Shown here: piece after piece, positions 25,921-34,455 of the stretch
Numbering within the stretch: position 1 is the stretch's first letter
Layout: each line of letters opens with the position of its first letter
Source of the DNA: Rhodoferax aquaticus
Lineage (GTDB): Bacteria; Pseudomonadota; Gammaproteobacteria; Burkholderiales; Burkholderiaceae_C
DNA length: 64,000 bases
Assembly (NCBI RefSeq): GCF_006974105.1
Contig: NZ_CP036282.1
Coordinates: 248,001 to 312,000 of the forward strand
Direction: 5' to 3'
Position numbers and translations under genes: made by a program
The notes under the pieces: generated by a model
The model's database searches: none
What the model was told of the DNA's origin: nothing
The model's input: only the letters and a program-made list of their open reading frames with translations

Positions 25921-27423
25921 TTAAAAGCGGGGCAAGTCAGGGTGCTTGATCTGGCCACCGCGCACCAGCATCTTGCCGTACTCCGCGCAGCGGTGCAGCG
26001 TAGGAATTACCTTGCCGGGGTTGAGCAAGCCTTGCGGGTCAAACGCGAGTTTCAGGCCCAGCATCTGCGCGTTTTCTTGCGCGCTGAACTGCACACACAT
26101 ACTGTTGAGCTTTTCAATGCCCACGCCGTGCTCGCCTGTTACTGTGCCACCCATGGCCACGCTGGTCTCCAAAATATCGGCACCAAACAACTCGCAGCGG
26201 TGCAGCTGGTCGGGGTCGTTCGCGTCAAACATGATGAGCGGGTGCAAATTGCCATCGCCCGCGTGGAACACATTGGCGCAGCGCAGCTGGTACTTCTTTT
26301 CCATCTCGGCAATGGCCAGCAAAATGTCCGCCAAGCGCGAGCGCGGAATGGTGCTGTCCATGCACATGTAGTCGGGGCTAATGCGCCCGCTGGCCGGAAA
26401 CGCGTTTTTGCGCCCACTCCAAAACCGCAGGCGCTCCGCCTCGTTTTGGCTCACGGCAATGGCGGTGGCGCCATGGCGGCGCAGCACCTCGCTCATTCGG
26501 CCAATTTCTTCCTCCACCTCTTCCACCGTGCCATCGCTCTCGCACAGCAAAATGGCCTCGGCGGTCAGGTCATAGCCCGCGTGCACAAAGTCTTCTACCG
26601 CTGCGGTCATGGGCTTGTCCATCATCTCTAGCCCCGCCGGAATAATGCCCGCCGCAATCACCGCCGCCACAGCGTCGCCCGCTTTGCGCACATCGTCAAA
26701 ACTGGCCATGATGCAGCGCGCAATTTGCGGCTTGGGAATCAGCTTGACTGTGACCTCCATGGCCACGGCCAGCATGCCCTCGCTGCCCACCACCACGCTC
26801 AGCAAGTCGTAGCCCGCATCGTCCAGCGCGTCCGAGCCAAAGGTCACCGGCTCGCCCTGCATGGTGAAGCCGCGCACCTTTTGCACGTTGTGCAGCGTGA
26901 GCCCATATTTCAGGCAATGCACGCCGCCCGAGTTCTCGGCCACATTGCCGCCAATGGTGCAGGCAATCTGGCTACTGGGGTCAGGCGCGTAATACAGGCC
27001 ATGCGGCGCGGCCGCCTCGCTAATGGCCAGGTTGCGCACGCCACACTGCACCACCGCCGTGCGGCTGCGCGGGTCAATGCGCACAATCTTGTTGAACTTG
27101 GCCAGCGACAGCGTCACCCCCAGCGCATGCGGCATGGCCCCGCCCGACAAACCCGTGCCCGCACCGCGCGCCACCACCGGCACGTTCAAGGCATGGCACG
27201 CCCGCAGCACCGCCTGCACCTGCGCCTCGGTCTCAGGCAGCGCCACCAAGAGCGGCCGCTCGCGGTAAGCCGTGAGCCCGTCACACTCATAGGGCGTGGT
27301 GTCTTCACGCTGGTACAAGAGCGCGTGTGAGGGTAAATGTGCCTCTAGCGCCCGTAGAATATGCGCGAGCAGCTCTTGTTTTAGTAGCGTATCAGGGGCT
27401 TGGAGCGTGGGCGTGGCGGTCAT
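25921..27423 (-). CDS. glcD: FAD-linked oxidase, GlcD-like
   Basis: FAD-binding oxidoreductase of 500 residues in the glycolate oxidase GlcD/D-lactate dehydrogenase family. The PCMH-type FAD domain is visible (VVARGAGTGLSGGAMPH; GGNVAENSGGVHCLKYG), and the C-terminal cap ends with TGEHGVGIEKL and the GLLNPGK motif. It would oxidise glycolate or D-2-hydroxy acids. glcE and glcF are not adjacent in this window, so it may be a single-subunit D-lactate/2-hydroxyacid dehydrogenase or its partners may lie elsewhere. Confidence 0.88.
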   Translation of the reverse strand: MTATPTLQAPDTLLKQELLAHILRALEAHLPSHALLYQREDTTPYECDGLTAYRERPLLVALPETEAQVQAVLRACHALNVPVVARGAGTGLSGGAMPHALGVTLSLAKFNKIVRIDPRSRTAVVQCGVRNLAISEAAAPHGLYYAPDPSSQIACTIGGNVAENSGGVHCLKYGLTLHNVQKVRGFTMQGEPVTFGSDALDDAGYDLLSVVVGSEGMLAVAMEVTVKLIPKPQIARCIMASFDDVRKAGDAVAAVIAAGIIPAGLEMMDKPMTAAVEDFVHAGYDLTAEAILLCESDGTVEEVEEEIGRMSEVLRRHGATAIAVSQNEAERLRFWSGRKNAFPASGRISPDYMCMDSTIPRSRLADILLAIAEMEKKYQLRCANVFHAGDGNLHPLIMFDANDPDQLHRCELFGADILETSVAMGGTVTGEHGVGIEKLNSMCVQFSAQENAQMLGLKLAFDPQGLLNPGKVIPTLHRCAEYGKMLVRGGQIKHPDLPRF

Positions 27424-27618
27424 AACAGGGCAGGGCTAGGCAAGAGTTGGGCATAGTGAGTTGAAAACCACTGTAAGCCAAATTGCCCGCCCGCTGCGTG
27501 AAGAAACTTGCACGGCTTTGTGAAAAGAACAATGCATGGGCAGCGCCAAGCCCATCGACGCACACTATTTAGCACCCATAATGTTGTAAAAAACTATTTC
27601 AGGGACGGAGCAACCGGC

Positions 27619-28028
27619 ATGGCAACCCTCTTACCAGCGCTCAGCGCGTGCGTATCGCGCATGACCAGCGGCGAGCGCCGACTGGCCGAGCGGCTAGAAA
27701 GCAAGCTCGACGACGACATTGGGCTGCTCAATCAAGTGAGCTGCGAGTGACTATCTCCAGCAAACTGTCAGTCGACTACAGACTTCGCGTCGACGACTTA
27801 GACCCCACCAGCAACAAGATCAAGGTCATGACCATTATGGTCAGCAAAGGCTTGGAATTTCCCGTGGTGGCGCCACCCGGCGTGGGGCACATGCCTGCGC
27901 CCGGGGAGGACGAGAAGGACGCGGCGGGGGTGCCTTATGTGGCGGCTACGAGGGCTACGCAGAGGTTGGTGATCGGGTCGGGAGGCAACGGGAGATTCCG
28001 ACGACAGCTAGAACGCCTAACCTTTTAA
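27619..28028 (+). pseudogene. Remnant of a NERD-domain UvrD-like helicase
   Basis: Two ends of one gene survive. The ATG at 27619 (GGAG 8 nt upstream) starts MATLLPALSACVSRMTSGE and RRLAERLESKLDDD, the N-terminus of NERD-UvrD helicases, then stops at 27750. From about 27750, in another frame, NKIKVMTIMVSKGLEFPVV, GVGHMPAPGEDEKDAAG and YVAATRATQRLVIG match helicase motifs V-VI at the C-terminus of the same family. Everything between (several hundred codons) is missing and the frame shifts at the junction. The product cannot be functional. Such helicases are common in defence-type islands. Confidence 0.8.
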
Positions 28029-28098
28029 CACTTGAAACTGTTACCCATATATTTTAAACCTCACTTCAAAACTAACCCATCAATTAGTAGAGCAACAT

Positions 28099-30360
28099 AT
28101 GGACTATGTAGAAAAATCTTATTTCCAAGAAGAACTCGGGAAATCCAACATCTTTAAGTTCTCAGAACTAATGCTTGCGAGGAAAGGAAATTGGATTGAA
28201 GCGACAAATGACGAAGCAATAGTAGATCAAAGCCTTATTTCAGCACTAAATGAAAAGCCAAAATCTGGTTACACAAAATTAAACCTTGAAAACGAATGCG
28301 TTGTCTTCTTTTGGTTGGCCAAGAATCAATTGGTCGTGAAAGTCAAAGTTAAGAAAGCGACGAGGGCATCAACTATTGAATCAATGCTCCAAGATTTAAA
28401 AAGAATATTAAAAGCTGCGAATCTTGAATATGCGGCAAATCATGATTCTCTGACTGGATTACTAAATCGCAACGGCGTTAAATTAGGCATCGAGCAATAT
28501 TTTCAGCGACTGTCTGTACTAGAAGACGATCAGAACATAGACCAATCCACGTCTGGCAACAACTCGGTGGCTGTTTTTAGTTTTGATATAGATCATTTCA
28601 AACAGGTTAACGATACTTTCGGTCATGGGGTTGGCGATTCGATCTTAAGAATATTCTCATCGAGACTCAAGCATGCGAAGTCCCAATTAGAAAAAAGTAC
28701 TGCGAATACCTTCATTCTTAGTCGGCCGGGCGGCGAAGAGTTTGAACTCATTTCAATTGGCAGTAACCATAGAACTCAATTAAACCAAATTTCAGAATTA
28801 ATATTAAAAACAATTCGCACGCCATCTATTCCAACCGACCAAGAAATCAGCGAAATAAATCCAGGTGGCGGCGCTACAGAAAATTTCCCAAAGAAGATAC
28901 TTGCTAGCATTGGCGTGGCCCATGAGGTCTCTACCCACGATGGGACGACAATCGAATCCCTAATGGACAACGTTCGAAAAAAAGCAGATCTCGCTCTTTA
29001 TAGGGCAAAAAATGATGGGCGGGATTGCGTTAGATACTTTGATGATATTAGCCTTAGTCATGGTCGCGTTATTGAATATCATCCGGCCTCAGACATAGCA
29101 GTAATTGATATCGGCAGGACTGTCAATGTTAAACCTGGAGATCTTTACCAAGTCTACTACCCACCGTTTACAGGCGACAAAGATTGCTTCATCGATGACG
29201 GGCGAAGCAAAAAGCGCCTAGGCTCATATATACCAATTGAATCAGCCAAAATTCGGGTGCTAAATGCCCAAGAAAATATTAGCACCTGCCTGATCGTTAG
29301 TCGGCAGACCGACGAACCGATTCCTACTGGTGCTTTGCTTAGGCGTGTGCCGCTTGGATCAAAGCCGATATTTGTTGAGCCAAGGCATCAAAAACTGAAT
29401 ATAGCAGGAAGTGCGAAACTTGTTGAAAATGTCCAAGATTTAATAGCAAGGCAGTCATTATTGGCAGTACTGTATATTTTTCCTGGATTTCCGCCTTTTC
29501 TTGACTTGGAAGCGAGGTCGCTACTCCTTGCTGACTTTGCGGCAGCGATTCACATGATATTTCCTTCTGGAACTGAGATCTTCGCTGGCGATGGCTTTAA
29601 TGTTTACGTGACATTGAAGGTTTTACCCCCAATTGAATCTGAAGCGGATCCTGACCCGGAGAGTGATCCAGAGACAGATGCCCAGTCTTATATTGAATCG
29701 TTAATCAAAAAGCTAGAAACACACACAAAATCACGAGTAGGAATTTTTATGCCAATGTCGACGCCTGCTGGTGTCAACATCACTGCTGATATTGCGCTGC
29801 ACTTTGCAAGGGCGGCCTTGGTAGCATCAGCTGACAAACCGTTACCCAAGTTTTTCAAACCCTCAGAGACTCTGGCGGAATGGAAAAATCGCGGCAAGGT
29901 TGAAGAGTGCCTTGCTGATTACAAAGCATTCAAATCTTATGGAGTGACTGATTCCTCCATGGAAAACCAACTTGGGCTTTCTATTTTGGCTGCGGATGAT
30001 CCAAATAAATTTCCTTTAGCAGATATTGCTTTCGGCAATGCCCATTCGCAAGAGCCCAAGAATCAGTTCTTTGCTGCGAATGCTGCATTGACAAAGGCCC
30101 GACTTGGTAAATTCGATGAGGCATATAAATTATTGAGTTCTATTAGTTTTTCTTTCTTTGAACGTAACCGCGGATCAAGCTACGCTGTTACTTACGGTAA
30201 AAGTTCCCTTGAAATGGAAAAAATCGGAAATGTCAGTACAACTGACTTCCATAGCCTTCTACCTAGGCTATTCCCAAAGGGAATGACTATTGGCCCCAAC
30301 AAGCATCAGATATACAGAACTTGGATGAAGGAGCTTCGGGAAGTTAAGTTAGCCACTTAA
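28099..30360 (+). CDS. Diguanylate cyclase with tandem (active plus degenerate) GGDEF domains
   Basis: Protein of 753 residues without membrane segments. Residues ~1-95 are an unrecognised N-terminal domain; ~115-320 is a full GGDEF domain (HDSLTGLLNR, DIDHFKQVNDTFGHGVGD, RPGGEEF near 210) that should be active but lacks the RxxD inhibitory site. Residues ~325-440 look like a small beta-barrel (VNVKPGDLYQVYY). Residues ~445-600 look like a second, degenerate GGDEF fold, with FAGDGFNVYV where GGDEF should be and ALHFARAALVASADKPLP in place of ALYRAK. The C-terminus (~610-740) is helical, TPR-like. The gene is strikingly AT-rich compared with its neighbours and sits between gene remnants, so it was probably acquired laterally. 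Confidence 0.82.
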   Translation: MDYVEKSYFQEELGKSNIFKFSELMLARKGNWIEATNDEAIVDQSLISALNEKPKSGYTKLNLENECVVFFWLAKNQLVVKVKVKKATRASTIESMLQDLKRILKAANLEYAANHDSLTGLLNRNGVKLGIEQYFQRLSVLEDDQNIDQSTSGNNSVAVFSFDIDHFKQVNDTFGHGVGDSILRIFSSRLKHAKSQLEKSTANTFILSRPGGEEFELISIGSNHRTQLNQISELILKTIRTPSIPTDQEISEINPGGGATENFPKKILASIGVAHEVSTHDGTTIESLMDNVRKKADLALYRAKNDGRDCVRYFDDISLSHGRVIEYHPASDIAVIDIGRTVNVKPGDLYQVYYPPFTGDKDCFIDDGRSKKRLGSYIPIESAKIRVLNAQENISTCLIVSRQTDEPIPTGALLRRVPLGSKPIFVEPRHQKLNIAGSAKLVENVQDLIARQSLLAVLYIFPGFPPFLDLEARSLLLADFAAAIHMIFPSGTEIFAGDGFNVYVTLKVLPPIESEADPDPESDPETDAQSYIESLIKKLETHTKSRVGIFMPMSTPAGVNITADIALHFARAALVASADKPLPKFFKPSETLAEWKNRGKVEECLADYKAFKSYGVTDSSMENQLGLSILAADDPNKFPLADIAFGNAHSQEPKNQFFAANAALTKARLGKFDEAYKLLSSISFSFFERNRGSSYAVTYGKSSLEMEKIGNVSTTDFHSLLPRLFPKGMTIGPNKHQIYRTWMKELREVKLAT

Positions 30361-30419
30361 ATTACAGGATGTGAGCAAATTTTGCTCACAAAACCAGCGT
30401 TTGCACGTCCCTGGCGCTG

Positions 30420-30504
30420 GCTCAGCCTCGCTAGCATGGTTTGCCTGCAGACACACGTGTAAATGGGCTGGCGTTTCAAACGTTTCAGACGCTGTTTTGC
30501 TCAT
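30420..30504 (-). pseudogene. Degenerate N-terminal copy of the YdeI-family gene
   Basis: From the ATG at 30504 the minus strand reads TFETPAHLHVCLQANHASEA, clearly related to the N-terminus of the intact YdeI protein 790 bp away (TFETPEQLHAWLQVNHASET). Similarity ends after about 28 residues. The rest of the gene is absent. Confidence 0.7.
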
Positions 30505-30566
30505 TACACGGCCCGCAACAAGCGGGCAAAAGACCCATCCAACCAACAAGACGTGGCCCCCTCCCC

Positions 30567-30686
30567 ATGCACGAAATCATCTGCCCCCATTGCAGCTAAG
30601 CCTTCAAGATCGACGAGGCGGGGTACTCCGACAACCTCAAACTGGTGCGCGATGGCGAGTTTGAGCAGCAGCTCAATGGGCGCTAA
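30567..30686 (+). pseudogene. Remnant of a DUF2130 gene
   Basis: ATG 30567 starts MHEIICPHCS, then an in-frame TAA (30597), then AFKIDEAGYSDNLKLVRDGE and a few more residues before the next stop at 30684. This is the N-terminus of DUF2130 proteins (zinc-finger-like CPxC start, then a long coiled coil) with a nonsense mutation and loss of everything after about 40 codons. Confidence 0.75.
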
Positions 30687-30726
30687 AAACTAGCTTTGTC
30701 ACGCTGCTAGTCATAGCGCACACACG

Positions 30727-31293
30727 TCAAGGAGTTTCGGCCCTTCCCAACTTAGCCAACACCTCCGTCATCCGCTTCTCCCGTGTCTCAGGCCGCTTGG
30801 CGCTGTGCAGTCGGTGGTAGATCGTGAACAAGCTTTGACGTTTGAGCGTGGCGTAGAAGGCCAGGGCAGCGGGGTCGTTTTGGAGTGCTGCCAAAAAGTC
30901 TTCGGGTATCACCATGGTGGCGCTGCCTGCGTAGGCGCTGGCCCAGCGCCCATCGCTGCGCGCGGCTTCTACTTGCGCCAGGCCAGCGGCTTGCATGCGC
31001 CCTTGCGCTATCAACCGCTCGGCATGTTGCACATTCTTTTGCGACCAGTTGGAGCGCTTACGCCGTGGCGTTAGGCGTTGCAGAAACGAGGTTTCGTCCA
31101 GTGCTTTGCGCACCCCGTCAATCCAGCCCCATGCGATGGCGGCCACCACGCAGTCGTCCCACGTCACGCTGGGCTGCCCGGTCCCCTTTTTGAAGATGCG
31201 CACAAAGAGCTCAGTCTCGCTGGCGTGGTTCACCTGCAGCCACGCGTGAAGCTGCTCGGGCGTTTCAAATGTGAGGTGTGTTGGATTGCTCAT
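30727..31293 (-). CDS. YdeI/OmdA family protein
   Basis: Protein of about 188 residues in the YdeI/OmpD-associated family, whose members are linked to resistance to cationic peptides or bacteriocins; the mechanism is unclear. HLTFETPEQLHAWLQVNHAS at the N-terminus, VAIAWGWIDGVRKALDE and FLQRLTPRRKRSNWSQKN are family hallmarks. The start is set at ATG 31293 by the degenerate copy at 30504, which begins at the same place. A copy of the dispersed repeat lies 4 nt upstream of this start, replacing a normal 5' region, and no Shine-Dalgarno sequence is evident, so expression may be impaired. Confidence 0.85.
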   Translation of the reverse strand: MSNPTHLTFETPEQLHAWLQVNHASETELFVRIFKKGTGQPSVTWDDCVVAAIAWGWIDGVRKALDETSFLQRLTPRRKRSNWSQKNVQHAERLIAQGRMQAAGLAQVEAARSDGRWASAYAGSATMVIPEDFLAALQNDPAALAFYATLKRQSLFTIYHRLHSAKRPETREKRMTEVLAKLGRAETP

Positions 31294-31296
31294 GAA

Positions 31297-31342
31297 TTGA
31301 TAGCTGCTTGCGCTTATTCCACGGGCGCTACTGGCCAATTTT
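31297..31342 (+). repeat. Dispersed repeat, copy A
   Basis: TTGATAGCTGCTTGCGCTTA followed by TTCCACGGGCGCTACTGGCC and TTTTC. Shares its core with copies at 31941, 33211, 34936, 41876 and 42986, all in this orientation. TAGC...GCTA and GCGC...GCGC allow an imperfect stem-loop. The ~210 bp from here to the VOC start contain no recognisable gene. Confidence 0.85.
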
Positions 31343-31552
31343 CCTTGCAAGAATCAGTTTCGCTGGAGTTTGCGGCGCAGCTGGCATCGCCACCGAGGGC
31401 AGTTGTTTGGGGGCAGAGCTGCAGCGATGTCAAAAGTGTTTTCATTGCAGAATCTCTTGGTTCAAAAGGGCTGGTGCTTCGCATTGTGTGCCCATGCGCA
31501 CACGGGTCGCCAGCGTATCGTGTGCACATCACAAACCAAAGGACAACTGACC

Positions 31553-31933
31553 ATGCAACTCGGCTACACCATCCTCTACGTTCCCGACGTACCCGCCACG
31601 CTCAAGTTTTACCAAGCGGCCTTTGGCCTCACCACGCGGTTTCTGCATGAAAGCGGGGACTACGGCGAGCTAGAGACGGGCAGCACGGCGCTGGCGTTTT
31701 CAGCCCACCGCCTGATGCAGCAGCTGGGCAAGAACCCGCAGGCGGCCAACGCCCATGCGCCCAGCTTTGAGATTGCGCTGTGCACGCCCGATGTGCCCGC
31801 TGCGCTAGAGCGCGCCGTGGCCGCCGGTGCCACGCCCATGCGCCCGGTGGAGGTCATGCCCTGGGGCCAGACGATTGCCTACGTGGCCGACATCAACGGC
31901 TTTTTGGTGGAGCTGTGCACGCCTATGGCGTAG
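31553..31933 (+). CDS. VOC family (glyoxalase-like) protein
   Basis: Single-module vicinal oxygen chelate protein of 126 residues. TILYVPDVPATLKFYQAAFG is the usual first beta-alpha unit, and the second half ends TIAYVADINGFLVELCTP, with a Glu-containing metal-ligand strand. Function unknown; relatives include glyoxalases, dioxygenases and bleomycin/fosfomycin-resistance proteins. Two shortened relics of the same gene lie at 33161-33205 and 34456-34518. ATG 31553 follows AAAGGACAA. A repeat copy follows 8 nt after its stop. Confidence 0.85.
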   Translation: MQLGYTILYVPDVPATLKFYQAAFGLTTRFLHESGDYGELETGSTALAFSAHRLMQQLGKNPQAANAHAPSFEIALCTPDVPAALERAVAAGATPMRPVEVMPWGQTIAYVADINGFLVELCTPMA

Positions 31934-31940
31934 TTACTAC

Positions 31941-31990
31941 GCTTTTAATAGCTGCTTGCGCTTATTCCACGGGCGCTATCGGCTTATTTG
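31941..31990 (+). repeat. Dispersed repeat, copy B
   Basis: AATAGCTGCTTGCGCTTATT then CCACGGGCGCTATCGGCTTA. It fills the gap between the VOC gene and the convergent DUF1016 gene, ending 4 nt from the DUF1016 stop. It may act as a bidirectional transcription end. Confidence 0.85.
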
Positions 31991-31994
31991 TCTC

Positions 31995-33098
31995 TCAAAT
32001 TCCGGTCCACTCCGCAAGTTTTTGCTGCAGTTCTTCTTTGCTGGGCAAATAGAGTTGGTATTCCCGGGCGTGGATGTTGGCGTCTTTGGGCAGGGTGATT
32101 TCCACCAGCGCCTCGTGCTTCTTCTTGCACAGCACGATGCCCACTGTGGCGGCTTCGGCATCGGTTTTGACGTGGCGGTCAAAGTAGTTCACGTACATCT
32201 GCATCTGGCCCAAATCTTGGTGCGTGAGCTTGCCAAGCTTCAGGTCGATGAGCACATAGCAGCGCAGCAGTCGGTTGTAAAACACCAGGTCTACAAAGAA
32301 GTGGTCGTCGTCAAAGGTGAAACGCTTTTGACGTGCCTCAAACAGAAAGCCCTTGCCCAGCTCCAGCAAGAAGTGTTCGATCTGGTTGATGATGGCCGCC
32401 TCAAGGTCAGACTCTGAAAACCGGGCCTGCTCTGACAGGCCCAAGAACTCCAGAACCAGCGGTTCTTTGAGCAGGTCTTTAGGCTGGCTGACGATCTGCC
32501 CTTGTTGGGCCAGTTGGCGAATGCCGTCTTGGTCGCGGCTCAGGGCAAGGCGCTCGTACAGGCCGCTTTGGAACTGGCGGCGCAGCTCGCGCAGCGTCCA
32601 GTTCTGGTGGGTGGCCTCGATTTCGTAGAAGCTGCGTTCATCCGCTTTCTTGATGCCCAGCAAGAAGACGTAGTGGGACCAGCTGAGGGAAAACGGGCGT
32701 TCAGATTGTCCAGACGCTGTCTGGCCAATCTGAAATGGAGCAGCGCCGCTTTGTAATGCCAATTGTCCAGACGGTGTCTGGACAATTGGTACACGCTCCC
32801 GGTAAGCCAGGTAAAAGCTGCGGCAATAAGCGATGTTGCTTCGCCCAAAGCCTTTACCAAACTCTGCTGTTAATCCGTCGGCCAGCAAGTTAAGCAGTGC
32901 ATCTCCATATGTGGCCCGCTCGACGCCTTGCTGTTCAAACTCAACTATGTGCCGGCCAATCTCAAAGTTGGTGTGCACCTGCACCAGATCAACACCACGG
33001 GCGACCGTGTTGCGAGCGGACTCGATCAGCGTGCGGATGTTGGCAAACAGCGTGGACTCGGCCTTGTCTGCGGCGGGAATGGTCGGCGTTTTTTTCAT
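31995..33098 (-). CDS. DUF1016 (YhcG-type) PDDEXK nuclease-domain protein
   Basis: Protein of about 367 residues. The N-terminal DUF1016 helical domain (about 10-180) contains NFEIGRHIVEFEQQG and SWSHYVFLL; the C-terminal PDDEXK domain (about 200-350) contains FYNRLLRCYVLIDLKLGKLT, with the Asp and Lys of a restriction-like nuclease core. Family members act in DNA repair/fork processing or as defence nucleases; the substrate is not known here. ATG 33098 has GGAG 5 nt upstream. Between the two helical segments, near residues 108-142, lies an in-frame insert encoded by two palindromes (32702-32789). Confidence 0.87.
   Translation of the reverse strand: MKKTPTIPAADKAESTLFANIRTLIESARNTVARGVDLVQVHTNFEIGRHIVEFEQQGVERATYGDALLNLLADGLTAEFGKGFGRSNIAYCRSFYLAYRERVPIVQTPSGQLALQSGAAPFQIGQTASGQSERPFSLSWSHYVFLLGIKKADERSFYEIEATHQNWTLRELRRQFQSGLYERLALSRDQDGIRQLAQQGQIVSQPKDLLKEPLVLEFLGLSEQARFSESDLEAAIINQIEHFLLELGKGFLFEARQKRFTFDDDHFFVDLVFYNRLLRCYVLIDLKLGKLTHQDLGQMQMYVNYFDRHVKTDAEAATVGIVLCKKKHEALVEITLPKDANIHAREYQLYLPSKEELQQKLAEWTGI
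32702..32789. repeat. Two related palindromes inside the DUF1016 gene
   Basis: CCAATTGTCCAGAC/GTCTGGACAATTGG (32759-32772 and 32776-32789) is a perfect 14-bp inverted repeat with a 3-nt spacer. CAGATTGTCCAGAC/GTCTGGCCAATCTG (32702-32715 and 32719-32732) is the same with one mismatch. Both are in frame and encode the variable QTPSGQ and QTASGQ motifs, between the YRERVP and SWSHY conserved blocks. Confidence 0.85.
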
Positions 33099-33160
33099 GG
33101 CTGCTCCTGTAACAAGGGCTTTTGACACCTCGCCTTTATACTGTATTTATAACCAGTCAA

Positions 33161-33205
33161 ATGGCGCCCAGCTTTGAGTTTGCGCTGTTCACGCCCATGG
33201 CGTAG
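33161..33205 (+). pseudogene. Internally deleted VOC gene relic 1
   Basis: Open frame of 14 codons, MAPSFEFALFTPMA then stop. It matches APSFEIALCTP from the middle and LCTPMA from the end of the intact VOC protein (31553-31933). The two parts joined at the repeated LCTP-coding sequence, deleting about 40 codons between them. It is followed directly by repeat copy C, just as the intact gene is followed by copy B. Confidence 0.75.
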
Positions 33206-33210
33206 ATACT

Positions 33211-33262
33211 ATGCTTTTGATAGCTGCTCGCGCTTATTTCATGGGCGCTAGAGTGCTATTTG
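33211..33262 (+). repeat. Dispersed repeat, copy C
   Basis: CTTTTGATAGCTGCTCGCGC then TTATTTCATGGGCGCTAGAG and GCTATTTGG. Its right end supplies the last codons and stop of the convergent Fic gene. Confidence 0.85.
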
Positions 33263-34386
33263 GCTACTATTTCGTAGCCCGTGCTGCGTCCGCCACCCTC
33301 CAGCTTGCGCAGCACGCCGAGCGCCAGCAGGTCGTTGATGTCGCGCAGCGCCGTGTCTGCCGAGCACTTGCCAATGGCGGCCCACTTGGCGTTGGTGAGC
33401 TTGCCTTCCATGCCGTCCAGCACTTTGTTCAGCACCAGCGTTTGCCGTGCGTTCATGGGCGTGCCCGCCCAGCGCTGCCAGAACTGGGCCTTGTCCAATA
33501 CGCTTGCGAGCAAGCCATCGGCACCTTGCACGGCGCGCAGCAGGCACGCCAAGAACCAGTCCAGCCAAGGTGTCACATCCAGCGTGCCGCACTGGGTGGC
33601 CTCTAGCTGGTCGTAATACTGTTTGCGCTCGCGCTGTATTTGGGCGCTGAGGCTGTAGAAGCGCTGGGCTGTGCCTTCTGCACGCGCCAGCGCCATGTCG
33701 CCTACGGCGCGGCTGATGCGGCCATTGCCGTCGTCAAACGGGTGCAGGGTGACGAGCCACAGGTGGGCTAGCCCCGCGTGGACAAGGGCGTCGCCCACGG
33801 GGGCGGCGTTAAACCATTTCAGAAAGGCAGCAGTCTCTGCGGGTAGCGCATTGGCGGGTGGGGCCTCAAAGTGCACTTTCTCTCGGCCCACGGGGCCAGA
33901 CACTACTTGCATGGGGCCCGCGGCGTCGTTTCGCCACGCACCCACTTGGATGCGCACCCGGCCGCTGTAGCCGGTGGGGAACAGCGCCGCGTGCCAGCCA
34001 AACAGGCGCTCGGCCGTGAGCGGCTGGGCGTGCTGCTGGGTGGCGTCCAGCACCATGTCGACCACGCCGTCCACGTTGCGGTCGGCGGGTGCGAGCGCGC
34101 CGATGTCTACGCCCAGCCTGCGGGCGATAGACGAGCGCACGGCGTCCAGGTTCAGCGCTTCGCCTTCAATGGCGCTGGTGGTGATGACTTCTTGGGTGAG
34201 TGCTTGCAGCGTGGCCTGGTCGCGCTGCGCCAACCCTAACTCAGCCATGCGGCCCGCCAGATGGCCTTGCGCGCGGTGCACCTGCGCCAGTGGCGCGGCC
34301 AGGGCAGCCGCGTCAAACCGCCACTGTGGCCAGTCGGGGCGTTGCCAGAGGTAGGTGCGGCCGCGTGGGGGCTTGTCGGGGAACAT
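33256..34386 (-). CDS. Fic family protein with DUF4172-like N-terminal domain
   Basis: Fic-domain AMP-transferase-type protein, 376 residues. The N-terminal part (TYLWQRPDWPQWRFD) is the DUF4172-type domain; TSAIEGEAL near residue 92 is the SxxxE(G/N) inhibitory helix motif that blocks ATP binding within the same chain. The Fic core motif is HPFDDGNGR (near residue 215), complete with catalytic His. The C-terminal part contains a winged-helix-like segment (IGKCSADTALRDINDLLALG). Such proteins AMPylate targets or self-regulate; the target is unknown. Stand-alone, no antitoxin gene beside it, consistent with the built-in inhibitory helix. Confidence 0.87.
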   Translation of the reverse strand: MFPDKPPRGRTYLWQRPDWPQWRFDAAALAAPLAQVHRAQGHLAGRMAELGLAQRDQATLQALTQEVITTSAIEGEALNLDAVRSSIARRLGVDIGALAPADRNVDGVVDMVLDATQQHAQPLTAERLFGWHAALFPTGYSGRVRIQVGAWRNDAAGPMQVVSGPVGREKVHFEAPPANALPAETAAFLKWFNAAPVGDALVHAGLAHLWLVTLHPFDDGNGRISRAVGDMALARAEGTAQRFYSLSAQIQRERKQYYDQLEATQCGTLDVTPWLDWFLACLLRAVQGADGLLASVLDKAQFWQRWAGTPMNARQTLVLNKVLDGMEGKLTNAKWAAIGKCSADTALRDINDLLALGVLRKLEGGGRSTGYEIVAK

Positions 34387-34455
34387 GCGGCGATTATGCG
34401 GTACATTCGCCGCTTAATGTGCGGTGAATATTGCGCTTATTCACCGCAACGCTTT

